A stretch of 5,815 nt of DNA from Planctomicrobium sp. (GTDB lineage Bacteria; Planctomycetota; Planctomycetia; Planctomycetales; Planctomycetaceae). The DNA is taken from contig JAJDEL010000711.1 in NCBI GenBank assembly GCA_029259835.1, positions 1 through 5,815 of the forward strand, in the 5' to 3' direction. Positions 1 through 5,815 of this stretch are shown piece after piece. The notes under the pieces are model-generated. The model saw only the letters and a list, made by a program, of their open reading frames with translations. It did not search any database and was not told the origin of the DNA. How positions within the stretch are numbered: position 1 is the stretch's first letter; each line of letters starts with the position of its first letter. The translations under genes were made by a program, and so were the position numbers.

Positions 1-1146
1 TCGCTCGCGGTTTCTGCAGCACGGCTGCCTGGGGTTGAAGTGAAATATGTTTGCGATGTGGACTCCTCTCGCGCAGGGGCCGCTGTTGCACAACTCGAAA
101 AAGATACTGGTCAAGTTCCAGAACCGATTGGCGATTACCGAACGATGCTCGACGACAAAGATCTCGACATCTTCATTTGTGCTGCCCCGAATCATTGGCA
201 TGCTCCGGCAACAATTATGGCATGCAACGCCGGCAAGCATGTCTACTGCGAAAAACCGTGTAGTCACAATGCTTGGGAAGGGGAAACGATGGTCAAGGCG
301 GCCCGACATAATGATCGAGCCGTTCAGCTTGGAACTCAACGCCGAACCAGCATTGGATACATCGACGCGATCGCAAAATTGCACGAAGGGATGATCGGAC
401 GCGTCTACTGTGCTCGTTCATGGTACAACAACATTCGAGGAGACATGGGCATCGGTCAACCGGCCGAAGTCCCAGGAAACCTTGACTACGAACTCTGGCA
501 AGGACCAGCCCCGCGCGTTCCGTATTACGACAACCGTCTGCACTACAACTGGCACTGGTTGTGGCACTGGGGAAATGGCGAACTCGGCAACAACGGAATT
601 CACTCACTGGATATCTGCCGCTGGGGACTTGGTGTCGAGTTCCCGGAAAAAGTCGTCTCCACTGGTGGACGTTACGCCTACAAAGACGACCAACAAACGC
701 CGGACACGAACATCGCGACATACGAGTTTTCCGAAGGCAAACAGATTTCCTGGCAGGGACGAAGCTGCAATCGCCACAAGGATTCTTCCGCGTTCGTTTC
801 GTTCTATGGAGAAAATGGCGCCTGCGAAATTGACGCCCGAGGCAATTACAAGTTCTTCGACAAGAATGACAAGCTCATTGACGAAGAGAAGAAGTCCACT
901 TACGCGAACGAACCACACATCAACAACCTTGTTGATGCGATTAAATCTGGCGAGCATCGCAATCTGAACGCCGAAATCGAAATCGGTCACCGTAGCACCT
1001 TGCTCTGCCACTTGGGGAACATCGCCTACCGAACCGGTTCGGCCTTAACGTGTGACACAACAAACGGTCACATTTTCGACAACGATCAGGCAATGAATCT
1101 CTGGAAACGCGAATACGAACCAGGTTGGGAACCGAAGGTCGGATGA
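1..1146 (+). CDS. Gfo/Idh/MocA family oxidoreductase (5'-truncated by window edge)
   Basis: This is an NAD(P)-dependent sugar or polyol oxidoreductase of the Gfo/Idh/MocA superfamily; its substrate is unknown. The frame is open from base 1, and the residues before the in-frame GTG at 40 (ending LPGVEVKYVCDVD) continue the Rossmann fold, so the true start and the GxGxxG dinucleotide loop lie upstream and the GTG is an internal Val codon. Counting from that GTG, I see the second part of the Rossmann domain (1-75), with AAPNHWHAPA at 48-57 and the hallmark EKP at 71-73 (Lys72, cofactor/catalytic). The C-terminal alpha/beta domain follows, with HYNWHWLWHWGNGELGNN (168-185) and GIHSLDICRW (186-195) in the substrate-pocket position. 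The variant matches the long planctomycete/Bacteroidetes-type subgroup, whose members often carry a Tat signal; that region is not visible here. The reading frame ends with TGA at 1144-1146. The family is firm; the exact reaction cannot be given. Confidence 0.93.
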   Translation, partial: SLAVSAARLPGVEVKYVCDVDSSRAGAAVAQLEKDTGQVPEPIGDYRTMLDDKDLDIFICAAPNHWHAPATIMACNAGKHVYCEKPCSHNAWEGETMVKAARHNDRAVQLGTQRRTSIGYIDAIAKLHEGMIGRVYCARSWYNNIRGDMGIGQPAEVPGNLDYELWQGPAPRVPYYDNRLHYNWHWLWHWGNGELGNNGIHSLDICRWGLGVEFPEKVVSTGGRYAYKDDQQTPDTNIATYEFSEGKQISWQGRSCNRHKDSSAFVSFYGENGACEIDARGNYKFFDKNDKLIDEEKKSTYANEPHINNLVDAIKSGEHRNLNAEIEIGHRSTLLCHLGNIAYRTGSALTCDTTNGHIFDNDQAMNLWKREYEPGWEPKVG

Positions 1147-1150
1147 ATTA

Positions 1151-1185
1151 GGTCAAGGGACTAGGGATTGAGGGGCAAGGGATTG
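1151..1185. repeat. Short G-rich imperfect direct repeat in intergenic DNA
   Basis: Directly after the oxidoreductase stop there are three related units: CAAGGGA (1154-1160), TAGGGATTG (1162-1170) and CAAGGGATTG (1176-1185). The shared core is A(A/T)GGGATTG or a close variant. The tract is noncoding and lies 68 nt before the HD-domain gene. It could be a remnant of a dispersed intergenic repeat or chance G-rich sequence. The rest of the 1147-1252 gap shows no clear hairpin terminator or convincing promoter boxes. Confidence 0.45.
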
Positions 1186-1252
1186 CTCAGCACCCGTTCT
1201 GAGACGCACGCATTTCACTCTACTGTCGCCTCCATGATTTGTTGGAATAAGC

Positions 1253-1717
1253 ATGAGTGAACCAACTATCGATTTCCCGAGAATCTGGAAGGAAGCTGGT
1301 AAGCGATTTCAAGTCGAGCAATCTTCGATTCATGGACCCGATCATTGGAGCCGCGTCGAAGCACACGGCCTCACACTGGTGGAGCAGACACCCGGAGCCG
1401 ATCTCATCGTCGTTCGATTGTTTGCCGTTTTGCACGACAGTCAACGAATGAATGACTGGGGCGATCCCGAGCACGGACCTCGAGCAGCGGAGTTTGCACA
1501 AAAAATGCAAGGTCTGTGGTATGAGGTTAGTGGCAAGCAACTTGACCAACTCGTCGAAGCATGTCGTTTTCATACGGATGGCACAACGACTCAGGACCCA
1601 ACAATTGGCTGCTGCTGGGACGCCGACCGACTCGATCTCCCCCGAGTTTGCATCGAACCGCACCCTGATTTCATGAGTACTGACTTCGGAAAGAAACTTG
1701 CAGAGAAATTTCTTTAA
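1253..1717 (+). CDS. HD-superfamily metal-dependent hydrolase-like protein, uncharacterised
   Basis: This is a complete 154-residue cytoplasmic protein with no signal peptide or membrane segment. It carries the spaced metal-ligand pattern of the HD phosphohydrolase superfamily: IHGPDHWSRVE (26-36, candidate ligand His31), VLHDSQR (59-65, His61-Asp62 doublet), DPEHGPRAAEFA (71-82), ACRFHTDG (103-110, His107) and CCWDADRLDLPRV (120-132, Asp123/Asp125). These blocks resemble a widespread conserved family of small HD-domain proteins that have no assigned substrate; phosphohydrolase or nucleotidase activity is only inferred from the superfamily. The ATG at 1253 gives the usual compact N-terminus, but its ribosome site is weak (TTGGA at 1242-1246). 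The gene lies 106 nt after the oxidoreductase in the same direction and converges with the immunity-like gene 40 nt downstream. A long antisense frame across it lacks any recognisable motif and is not a gene. Confidence 0.88.
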   Translation: MSEPTIDFPRIWKEAGKRFQVEQSSIHGPDHWSRVEAHGLTLVEQTPGADLIVVRLFAVLHDSQRMNDWGDPEHGPRAAEFAQKMQGLWYEVSGKQLDQLVEACRFHTDGTTTQDPTIGCCWDADRLDLPRVCIEPHPDFMSTDFGKKLAEKFL

Positions 1718-1757
1718 GCAATGGAGTGACTCTTCCCGCGGTTCGAAGTAACGGTGT

Positions 1758-2573
1758 TTACCAGTCACGCCATTCATCAGCCAGATTTTTGTGGTGCCCA
1801 AGTCCGCAAGCGTGAACGATGGCTTCGAATTCGCTGCAAATGTGCTCTCGCTCAACAGTCTCGATAAATTCCATTTTCTTATCAATCAAATTGAATGATT
1901 CAATGCAGTTTTGAAGGCATTGCATACGATCCGCTTGCGTTGCACTGTCGCCAAGCTCGATCAATTCAACGATGGTCTCATTCATGATTATTCGTGAAGC
2001 AGTAATGGCCTTTCTCGGAGGATATTGCTTCCACTGTGGGAAAAATTGGTGGTCCAATAGCTGTGCCAGGGTGATCGTTTTGAGATATTTGTTGCGTGCT
2101 TTCACTTCTTGCGCGCGCTGCCTGCCCTCTTCTGATTTCTTCTCCACATCTTCGGCCTGCAGAGCCTCACGATCATGATCCCAACGCCATTGTCTCAGTG
2201 CTTGAAACTGGATGAATATCCATTCTGCGTGTGACGGAGATTCGAATGTCTTTTCTTTTTCCGTCGGCTCGATCATGCCAATGGAAATAAAATCAGCAGG
2301 GATTTTTTTCTCGATCCAAATCAATACTGGTTTATTCTTCCAGGATCCGTGAGTGAGATGAAGCATTGGTATTAGTTCAGGATCATTCGAATCCGGAACT
2401 TCGCTGCCAACCCATTGAGAACAGGTTACAAGAACAGAATCGATGGACGAGCGTTCCAGGTCATTGCGTGCATTGGTTAAGACACGACAGACGGTATAAC
2501 GACCATCTTCTAATGGAACTGCAAATGCGGAACCTCGTACAGGAAGTGAAGTTTTTTTCTTCTTGAGGCTCAT
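1758..2573 (-). CDS. Imm26-like N-terminal domain protein, function unknown
   Basis: The protein has 271 residues when started at the ATG at 2573, chosen because GGAG (2584-2581) sits 7 nt before it. Upstream in-frame candidates (TTG at 2594, ATG at 2588) have no properly spaced site. After a Lys-rich start, residues 13-31 (RGSAFAVPLEDGRYTVCRV) resemble the opening of Imm26-type immunity proteins, which protect against polymorphic toxins, and the first ~100 residues look beta-rich. A highly charged, probably helical linker (about 130-166) follows, then a helical C-terminal domain with LLDHQFFPQWKQYPP (172-186), FIETVEREHICSEFEAIVHA (236-255) and the ending LADEWRDW. I know similar C-terminal blocks only from uncharacterised proteins. 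No signal peptide is seen, so it is likely cytoplasmic. No toxin gene lies beside it. It starts 24 nt after the sulfatase stop, which suggests co-transcription. The gene itself is secure; the immunity role is tentative. Confidence 0.85.
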   Translation of the reverse strand: MSLKKKKTSLPVRGSAFAVPLEDGRYTVCRVLTNARNDLERSSIDSVLVTCSQWVGSEVPDSNDPELIPMLHLTHGSWKNKPVLIWIEKKIPADFISIGMIEPTEKEKTFESPSHAEWIFIQFQALRQWRWDHDREALQAEDVEKKSEEGRQRAQEVKARNKYLKTITLAQLLDHQFFPQWKQYPPRKAITASRIIMNETIVELIELGDSATQADRMQCLQNCIESFNLIDKKMEFIETVEREHICSEFEAIVHACGLGHHKNLADEWRDW

Positions 2574-2580
2574 TTGAGTT

Positions 2581-2584
2581 CTCC
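2581..2584 (-). promoter_or_regulatory. Ribosome binding site deciding the start of the Imm26-like gene
   Basis: On the - strand GGAG is followed by 7 nt (AACTCAA) and then ATG at 2573. It lies in the 24-nt gap after the sulfatase TGA (2600-2598). This favours the 271-residue product over the 278-residue frame that begins with TTG at 2594. Confidence 0.75.
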
Positions 2585-2597
2585 GCATCTCCAAACA

Positions 2598-4709
2598 TCA
2601 ATCGAGTGGGCGGACCCAGATTTCGCGGAAGTAGACTACGCTCTCCGGATCATGAGCTTGAAGAGCAAACGTTCCATGGTCGATCCGGCGACCGGAGTAT
2701 TTCGGGTGCTCATAACCTTCTGGTTCGTAGTATTCGACAACGGTTTTGTCATTCACTTTGATTGTCACCTTGTTTCCCTTCACGATGATTCGCTCGGTGA
2801 AGAAAACGTGATCCGGAATTGATGTCTCGGTCACATCTTTTACGGAAAACAGGCTGCCGGTTTTATTTTTATTCTTATGCGTGTTGTTCACCTGAACCTC
2901 GTGACCGAAATCAGGGAACCCTTCTTCTTGATATTTTGTATGAAAGTAGATGCCCCCATTCGAACCCGGCGTCGCCATGACGTAGACGAGAAGTTCGAAA
3001 TCTTTGAAGTCGGCGCCGTTGACATCACCTTCGTAGAACAAGTGTGACTGATCACTCGAAGCCTGCGCCTTGATCATCCCGTTAACGACTTCGAACGAAT
3101 TATTGGGGCTGCTCTCTTTCCAACCATCAAGGTTGCGACGATTAAAAAGTGGAATCCAACCTTCGTTTTGCATAGCTGTGTTGTAGTATTCGACAGAAGG
3201 TGGGACCGAAAATTGCCGCAGTGGACTGAAACGCCGATAAGTTTCGTAAACGTCTCCACCATTCGTCTGCCGAGGATCCTTGGTCTCTTCCAAGAAATTC
3301 TTAAATTGCAGTGCGAGTTTATTTTCGGTCTCTGCAAATCCATTCGTTGAGGCCAAGTTGTTCAGACATGCCGGATCACTGGTGATGTCGTAAATTTCTA
3401 CTTCAGGTCGCTTTTGAGTTGACCAGTCGAAGTATTCTCCGATTTCAGAGTCGGATTTATTCTCGATTAAAAACGTTAAACTGGGACACGAGTCGATGTC
3501 GTGGTAACCACCATCCTGCGGGCCGATGCCTCCATTTTCATCCAGTTCTCTTGGCGTTCCTGCGGGCCAGCGACTAGGTCGAAAATTGCGAATGTAAAGA
3601 TACTGGCTGGTCCGCATTGCTCGTTGGGGATACGCCAGATTGAGATAACGCGAAGACGAATGTCGTTCTCGTCCCGAAAAAACGGCAGTTCGAGTCGGGT
3701 CGACGATTCCTTCCTTGTCTGACTTCAAGATATTCAAAATGCTGTTCCCGGTGAGGGAGTTTTCTTCATCCGGCACTTCCACTTCGGTCATGTCGTAAAT
3801 AGTCGCAGTGAGATCGACGAAACCGACGAGATCATCGGAGGTCCGTCCAGACTTGATCTGATTACCCCACTGTATTGCGAGCGGAACATGCACACCATAT
3901 TCGTAACAATTCGCTTTCGCGCGGGGGAAGGCCATCCCGTTATCGGACGTAACAATCACGAGCGTGTTATCGAGTTCACCTGCTGCTTCGAGCTGCTTGA
4001 GAATTCTATCCAAGTGACTATCGAACCACTCAATTTCAACTGCGTAATCGAGCAAATCGGAGCGAATCTCCGGGCGGTCTGGCAAAAAGGCTGGGACTTC
4101 GACATCTTCCAACTTCTTACCCGATTTCAGGCCTGCTCCTTTTTGAAATCCACGATGCGGTTCGTGTCCACCGAACCAGAAACAGAATGGCTGGTCGTCT
4201 GGTCGGGCTTCCAGGAAGTCCGCGAAGTTCGCGGCGTAGTCTTTATTACTGAGTCCAAGATATGGAGGCTTTAATTTTTTGCCTTCGAATTTCGGTCCGG
4301 CTGGATTTTCGGTTCTGCCATCGACTTTGTAATTCCCAGGGCCCCAACCTTTCCCGGTATACCCGACAAAATATCCGCTCTCTCCGAGAGCTTCTGGAAA
4401 TGTCTGGTACTTGATCGGAAACGAACTGGCGTGCGTGCCAGCGTGTTCGATTTGCCAATGCTGACGACCAGTGAGGAATGCGGCTCGGCTCGGAGAGCAT
4501 CTGGGTGATGCAGCTATCGCATTCGTGAATAGCAAACCTTCACTGGCAACGCGATCAAACGCTGGCGTCTGCACAAATTTGCAGCCATACGCCGAGGCAT
4601 GCGCCCACGATTGGTCATCACTGATTGCGATCAAGATATTAGGTCGCTCGGCACCAGCAAGCTGCGCAGCGGAGCTGAGGAACAGGAACAAAATCGAGAA
4701 GCATCTCAT
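2598..4709 (-). CDS. Secreted sulfatase fused to a DUF1080 (3-keto-disaccharide hydrolase) domain
   Basis: This is a 703-residue exported enzyme that probably removes sulfate esters or N-sulfate from glycans. Residues 1-20 are a signal peptide (hydrophobic core SILFLFL, cleavage likely after AGA), so it acts in the periplasm or outside. The sulfatase domain (about 22-480) has metal-binding Asp31-Asp32 (SDDQSW), the formylglycine signature CSPSRAAFLTGR (71-82, Cys71 and Arg75), Lys120 in YTGKGWGPG, His182/His185 in GGHEPH, Asp256-Asn257 in TSDNG, and Lys265. All expected catalytic residues are present. The style resembles heparan N-sulfatase (SGSH)-like family 1 sulfatases. Residues about 515-701 form a complete DUF1080/PF06439 domain: WIPLFNRRNLDGWK, NGGIYFHTKY and FALQAHDPESVVYFREIWV. 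The frame stays open upstream to a TTG at 4769, overlapping the dihydroorotase stop, but the ATG at 4709 is chosen because it creates the signal peptide and has AGG 9 nt upstream. The glycan substrate is unknown. Confidence 0.93.
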   Translation of the reverse strand: MRCFSILFLFLSSAAQLAGAERPNILIAISDDQSWAHASAYGCKFVQTPAFDRVASEGLLFTNAIAASPRCSPSRAAFLTGRQHWQIEHAGTHASSFPIKYQTFPEALGESGYFVGYTGKGWGPGNYKVDGRTENPAGPKFEGKKLKPPYLGLSNKDYAANFADFLEARPDDQPFCFWFGGHEPHRGFQKGAGLKSGKKLEDVEVPAFLPDRPEIRSDLLDYAVEIEWFDSHLDRILKQLEAAGELDNTLVIVTSDNGMAFPRAKANCYEYGVHVPLAIQWGNQIKSGRTSDDLVGFVDLTATIYDMTEVEVPDEENSLTGNSILNILKSDKEGIVDPTRTAVFSGRERHSSSRYLNLAYPQRAMRTSQYLYIRNFRPSRWPAGTPRELDENGGIGPQDGGYHDIDSCPSLTFLIENKSDSEIGEYFDWSTQKRPEVEIYDITSDPACLNNLASTNGFAETENKLALQFKNFLEETKDPRQTNGGDVYETYRRFSPLRQFSVPPSVEYYNTAMQNEGWIPLFNRRNLDGWKESSPNNSFEVVNGMIKAQASSDQSHLFYEGDVNGADFKDFELLVYVMATPGSNGGIYFHTKYQEEGFPDFGHEVQVNNTHKNKNKTGSLFSVKDVTETSIPDHVFFTERIIVKGNKVTIKVNDKTVVEYYEPEGYEHPKYSGRRIDHGTFALQAHDPESVVYFREIWVRPLD

Positions 4710-4718
4710 GTGATTTAA

Positions 4719-4721
4719 CCT
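4719..4721 (-). promoter_or_regulatory. Weak ribosome binding site for the sulfatase start
   Basis: On the - strand AGG lies 9 nt before the ATG at 4709. It supports starting at the signal peptide rather than at the TTG at 4769, which would put 20 polar residues before the hydrophobic segment. The 56-nt gap between dihydroorotase and sulfatase holds no strong hairpin. It is long enough to hide a promoter, but none is clear. Confidence 0.5.
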
Positions 4722-4765
4722 GAGTGTTGAGTAGCGGGTTTCAACGGATTCGTTTCGGCGAAGAG

Positions 4766-5815
4766 TCAAGACTGCTCGTCTTGGCGAAAGCGAATTTCTC
4801 CATCGACAATAGTGAATCTAACGCGCCCTGTGACTGTGAAACCATCGAAGGGATTGTTTTGACTTTTTGATTGAAACTGATCCGTTTCAATCGACCAGGA
4901 TTCATTAGGATCGATAATCGTCACATCGGCAACTGCTCCCGGTTGAAGCGTTCCGGAATCGAGACCGAGCAATGTTGCTGGACCGACGGTGAGTTTCTTG
5001 ATCAACTGCGACCACGTTAGATCCTGCGGCTCAATCAAAGCTTTCACACACAACGGCAGCAGTGTTTCCAGACCGGCGATTCCAAACGGAGCATGATCGA
5101 TTTCGAGGCTCTTTTTCTCGCCGGAAAGAGGTTGATGATCCGATGCAATGCAACTGATCGTATCGTCCATCAATCCTTCGATGAGCGCCTGACGATGTTC
5201 TTCCGTTCGAATCGGTGGGTCGACTTTGAAATTTGTGTTGTAGTCCGCCATGCAATCATCTGTCAGCAAAAGATGATGCGGTGAAACGTCGGCAGAGACT
5301 TTGATGTTTCTCGAAATCGCCTGCCGAATTTCTTCGACACTTCTGCGGGATGAAATCGACATCAGATGCACGCGCCCACCGGTCGTTTCAGCGAGTGCGA
5401 TATCTCTTCGAACCATAATCTCTTCGGCAGCCGCTGGCATCCCGCGCAGTCCTAAGACTGTCGACTGAAACCCTTCGTGCATCGTGCCGCCATGGACTAA
5501 CTCTGGAACTTGAGCATGATTCAAAATCGCGCTGTTCCACATACTGGTATACTGAAGTGCTCGCCGCATGATCTCAGGATTTGAGATAGGCCGTTTCCCG
5601 TCTGAAAAACCGACGGCACCGCCTTCGATGAGCTGACCTATTTCGGCGAGTTCTTCTCCCTGGTGTGCTTTTGTCACCGCGCCGAGTGGCACAACACGGC
5701 AGCGCGCTGCTCGATCGGATTGCCGCATAACGAACTCTGCGGACGCACGTGAATCGACAACCGGAAACGTGTCCGGCAATGCTGCGACTGTCGTATATCC
5801 ACCGGCGAGTGCTGC
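4766..5815 (-). CDS. pyrC: Dihydroorotase (5'-truncated by window edge)
   Basis: Dihydroorotase interconverts N-carbamoyl-L-aspartate and dihydroorotate, the third step of pyrimidine synthesis in the cytoplasm. The frame is open to the window end; the last 12 visible codons give AALAGGYTTVAA, directly continuous with LPDTFPVVDS, matching the family's GGxTTVxxMPxTxPxxD block. The TTG at 5779 is therefore an internal Leu codon and the N-terminal HxH metal motif lies outside. Counting from it, I see GFSDGKRPIS (57-66, Asp60), LNHAQVPEL (86-94, His88), VHLMSISS (137-144, His138), VSPHHLLLTDD (165-175), FKVDPPIR (184-191), IASDHQPLSGEKK (211-223, Asp214) and APFGIAGLETLLPL (230-243). A C-terminal GxLxPGAVADVTIIDP amidohydrolase strand block ends the protein. 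The visible metal-ligand and catalytic positions of type I enzymes seem kept, but the usual DHAPH is DHQPL and HxED is HAQV. An allantoinase or inactive partner form is less likely. The stop is TGA at 4768-4766. Confidence 0.9.
   Translation of the reverse strand, partial: AALAGGYTTVAALPDTFPVVDSRASAEFVMRQSDRAARCRVVPLGAVTKAHQGEELAEIGQLIEGGAVGFSDGKRPISNPEIMRRALQYTSMWNSAILNHAQVPELVHGGTMHEGFQSTVLGLRGMPAAAEEIMVRRDIALAETTGGRVHLMSISSRRSVEEIRQAISRNIKVSADVSPHHLLLTDDCMADYNTNFKVDPPIRTEEHRQALIEGLMDDTISCIASDHQPLSGEKKSLEIDHAPFGIAGLETLLPLCVKALIEPQDLTWSQLIKKLTVGPATLLGLDSGTLQPGAVADVTIIDPNESWSIETDQFQSKSQNNPFDGFTVTGRVRFTIVDGEIRFRQDEQS

Noticed and set aside
293..1011. Antisense and alternative-frame open stretches within the oxidoreductase gene
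   Set aside because: They have no motifs, and the sense frame has the full Gfo/Idh/MocA pattern; these are composition shadows.
1726..1768. Inverted repeat GTGACT/AGTCAC between the convergent genes as a terminator
   Set aside because: The stem is only 6 bp with a 31-nt loop, one arm lies in coding sequence, and no T-tract follows on either strand.
1220..1885. Open frame of 221 codons on the - strand across the HD-domain gene
   Set aside because: It is antisense to a gene with clear HD-family motifs, runs into the end of the immunity-like gene in another frame, and shows no recognisable domain.
2552..2558. Run of seven A on the coding strand near the start of the Imm26-like gene as a phase-variation or slippage site
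   Set aside because: It encodes a Lys-rich start in the normal frame, is short, and no alternative frame gives a sensible product.
4710..4769. TTG start at 4769 for the sulfatase overlapping the dihydroorotase stop (TTGA)
   Set aside because: It would add 20 polar residues before the signal peptide; the ATG at 4709 has a ribosome site and gives a normal secretion signal.

Overview
The window reads like part of a planctomycete chromosome, with moderate GC and dense coding. The suggestion comes from four genes: a long-form Gfo/Idh/MocA oxidoreductase, a secreted sulfatase fused to a DUF1080/3-keto-disaccharide hydrolase domain, a type I-like dihydroorotase, and a small HD-superfamily protein. 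This combination and these sequence styles are typical of Planctomycetota such as Rubinisphaera, Gimesia or Rhodopirellula relatives. The genus cannot be fixed from the sequence alone.

Layout. Two genes lie on the + strand: the 3' part of a Gfo/Idh/MocA oxidoreductase (1-1146, cut by the window start) and a complete 154-residue HD-domain protein (1253-1717). They are separated by about 106 nt holding a short G-rich repeated tract. Three genes lie on the - strand and read towards them: a dihydroorotase missing its N-terminus (5815-4766), then the sulfatase-DUF1080 protein (4709-2598), then a 271-residue protein with an Imm26-like N-terminus (2573-1758). The two groups converge at about 1718-1757, where no convincing terminator hairpin is visible. 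There is no gene-free stretch longer than about 110 nt.

How the genes may work together. The sulfatase-DUF1080 protein has a signal peptide and is probably exported to degrade sulfated glycans: one domain would remove sulfate and the other would act on an oxidised (3-keto) sugar. The Gfo/Idh/MocA protein belongs to an enzyme class that can make or use keto-sugars, so a link with the DUF1080 domain is plausible but is inference. The - strand genes are closely spaced (56 nt and 24 nt) and may be co-transcribed, joining pyrimidine synthesis, glycan desulfation and an unknown immunity-like protein in an odd mixed operon. No RNA genes, CRISPR arrays, insertion sequences or attachment sites were seen. 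The most open questions are the function of the Imm26-like protein and of the HD-domain protein.
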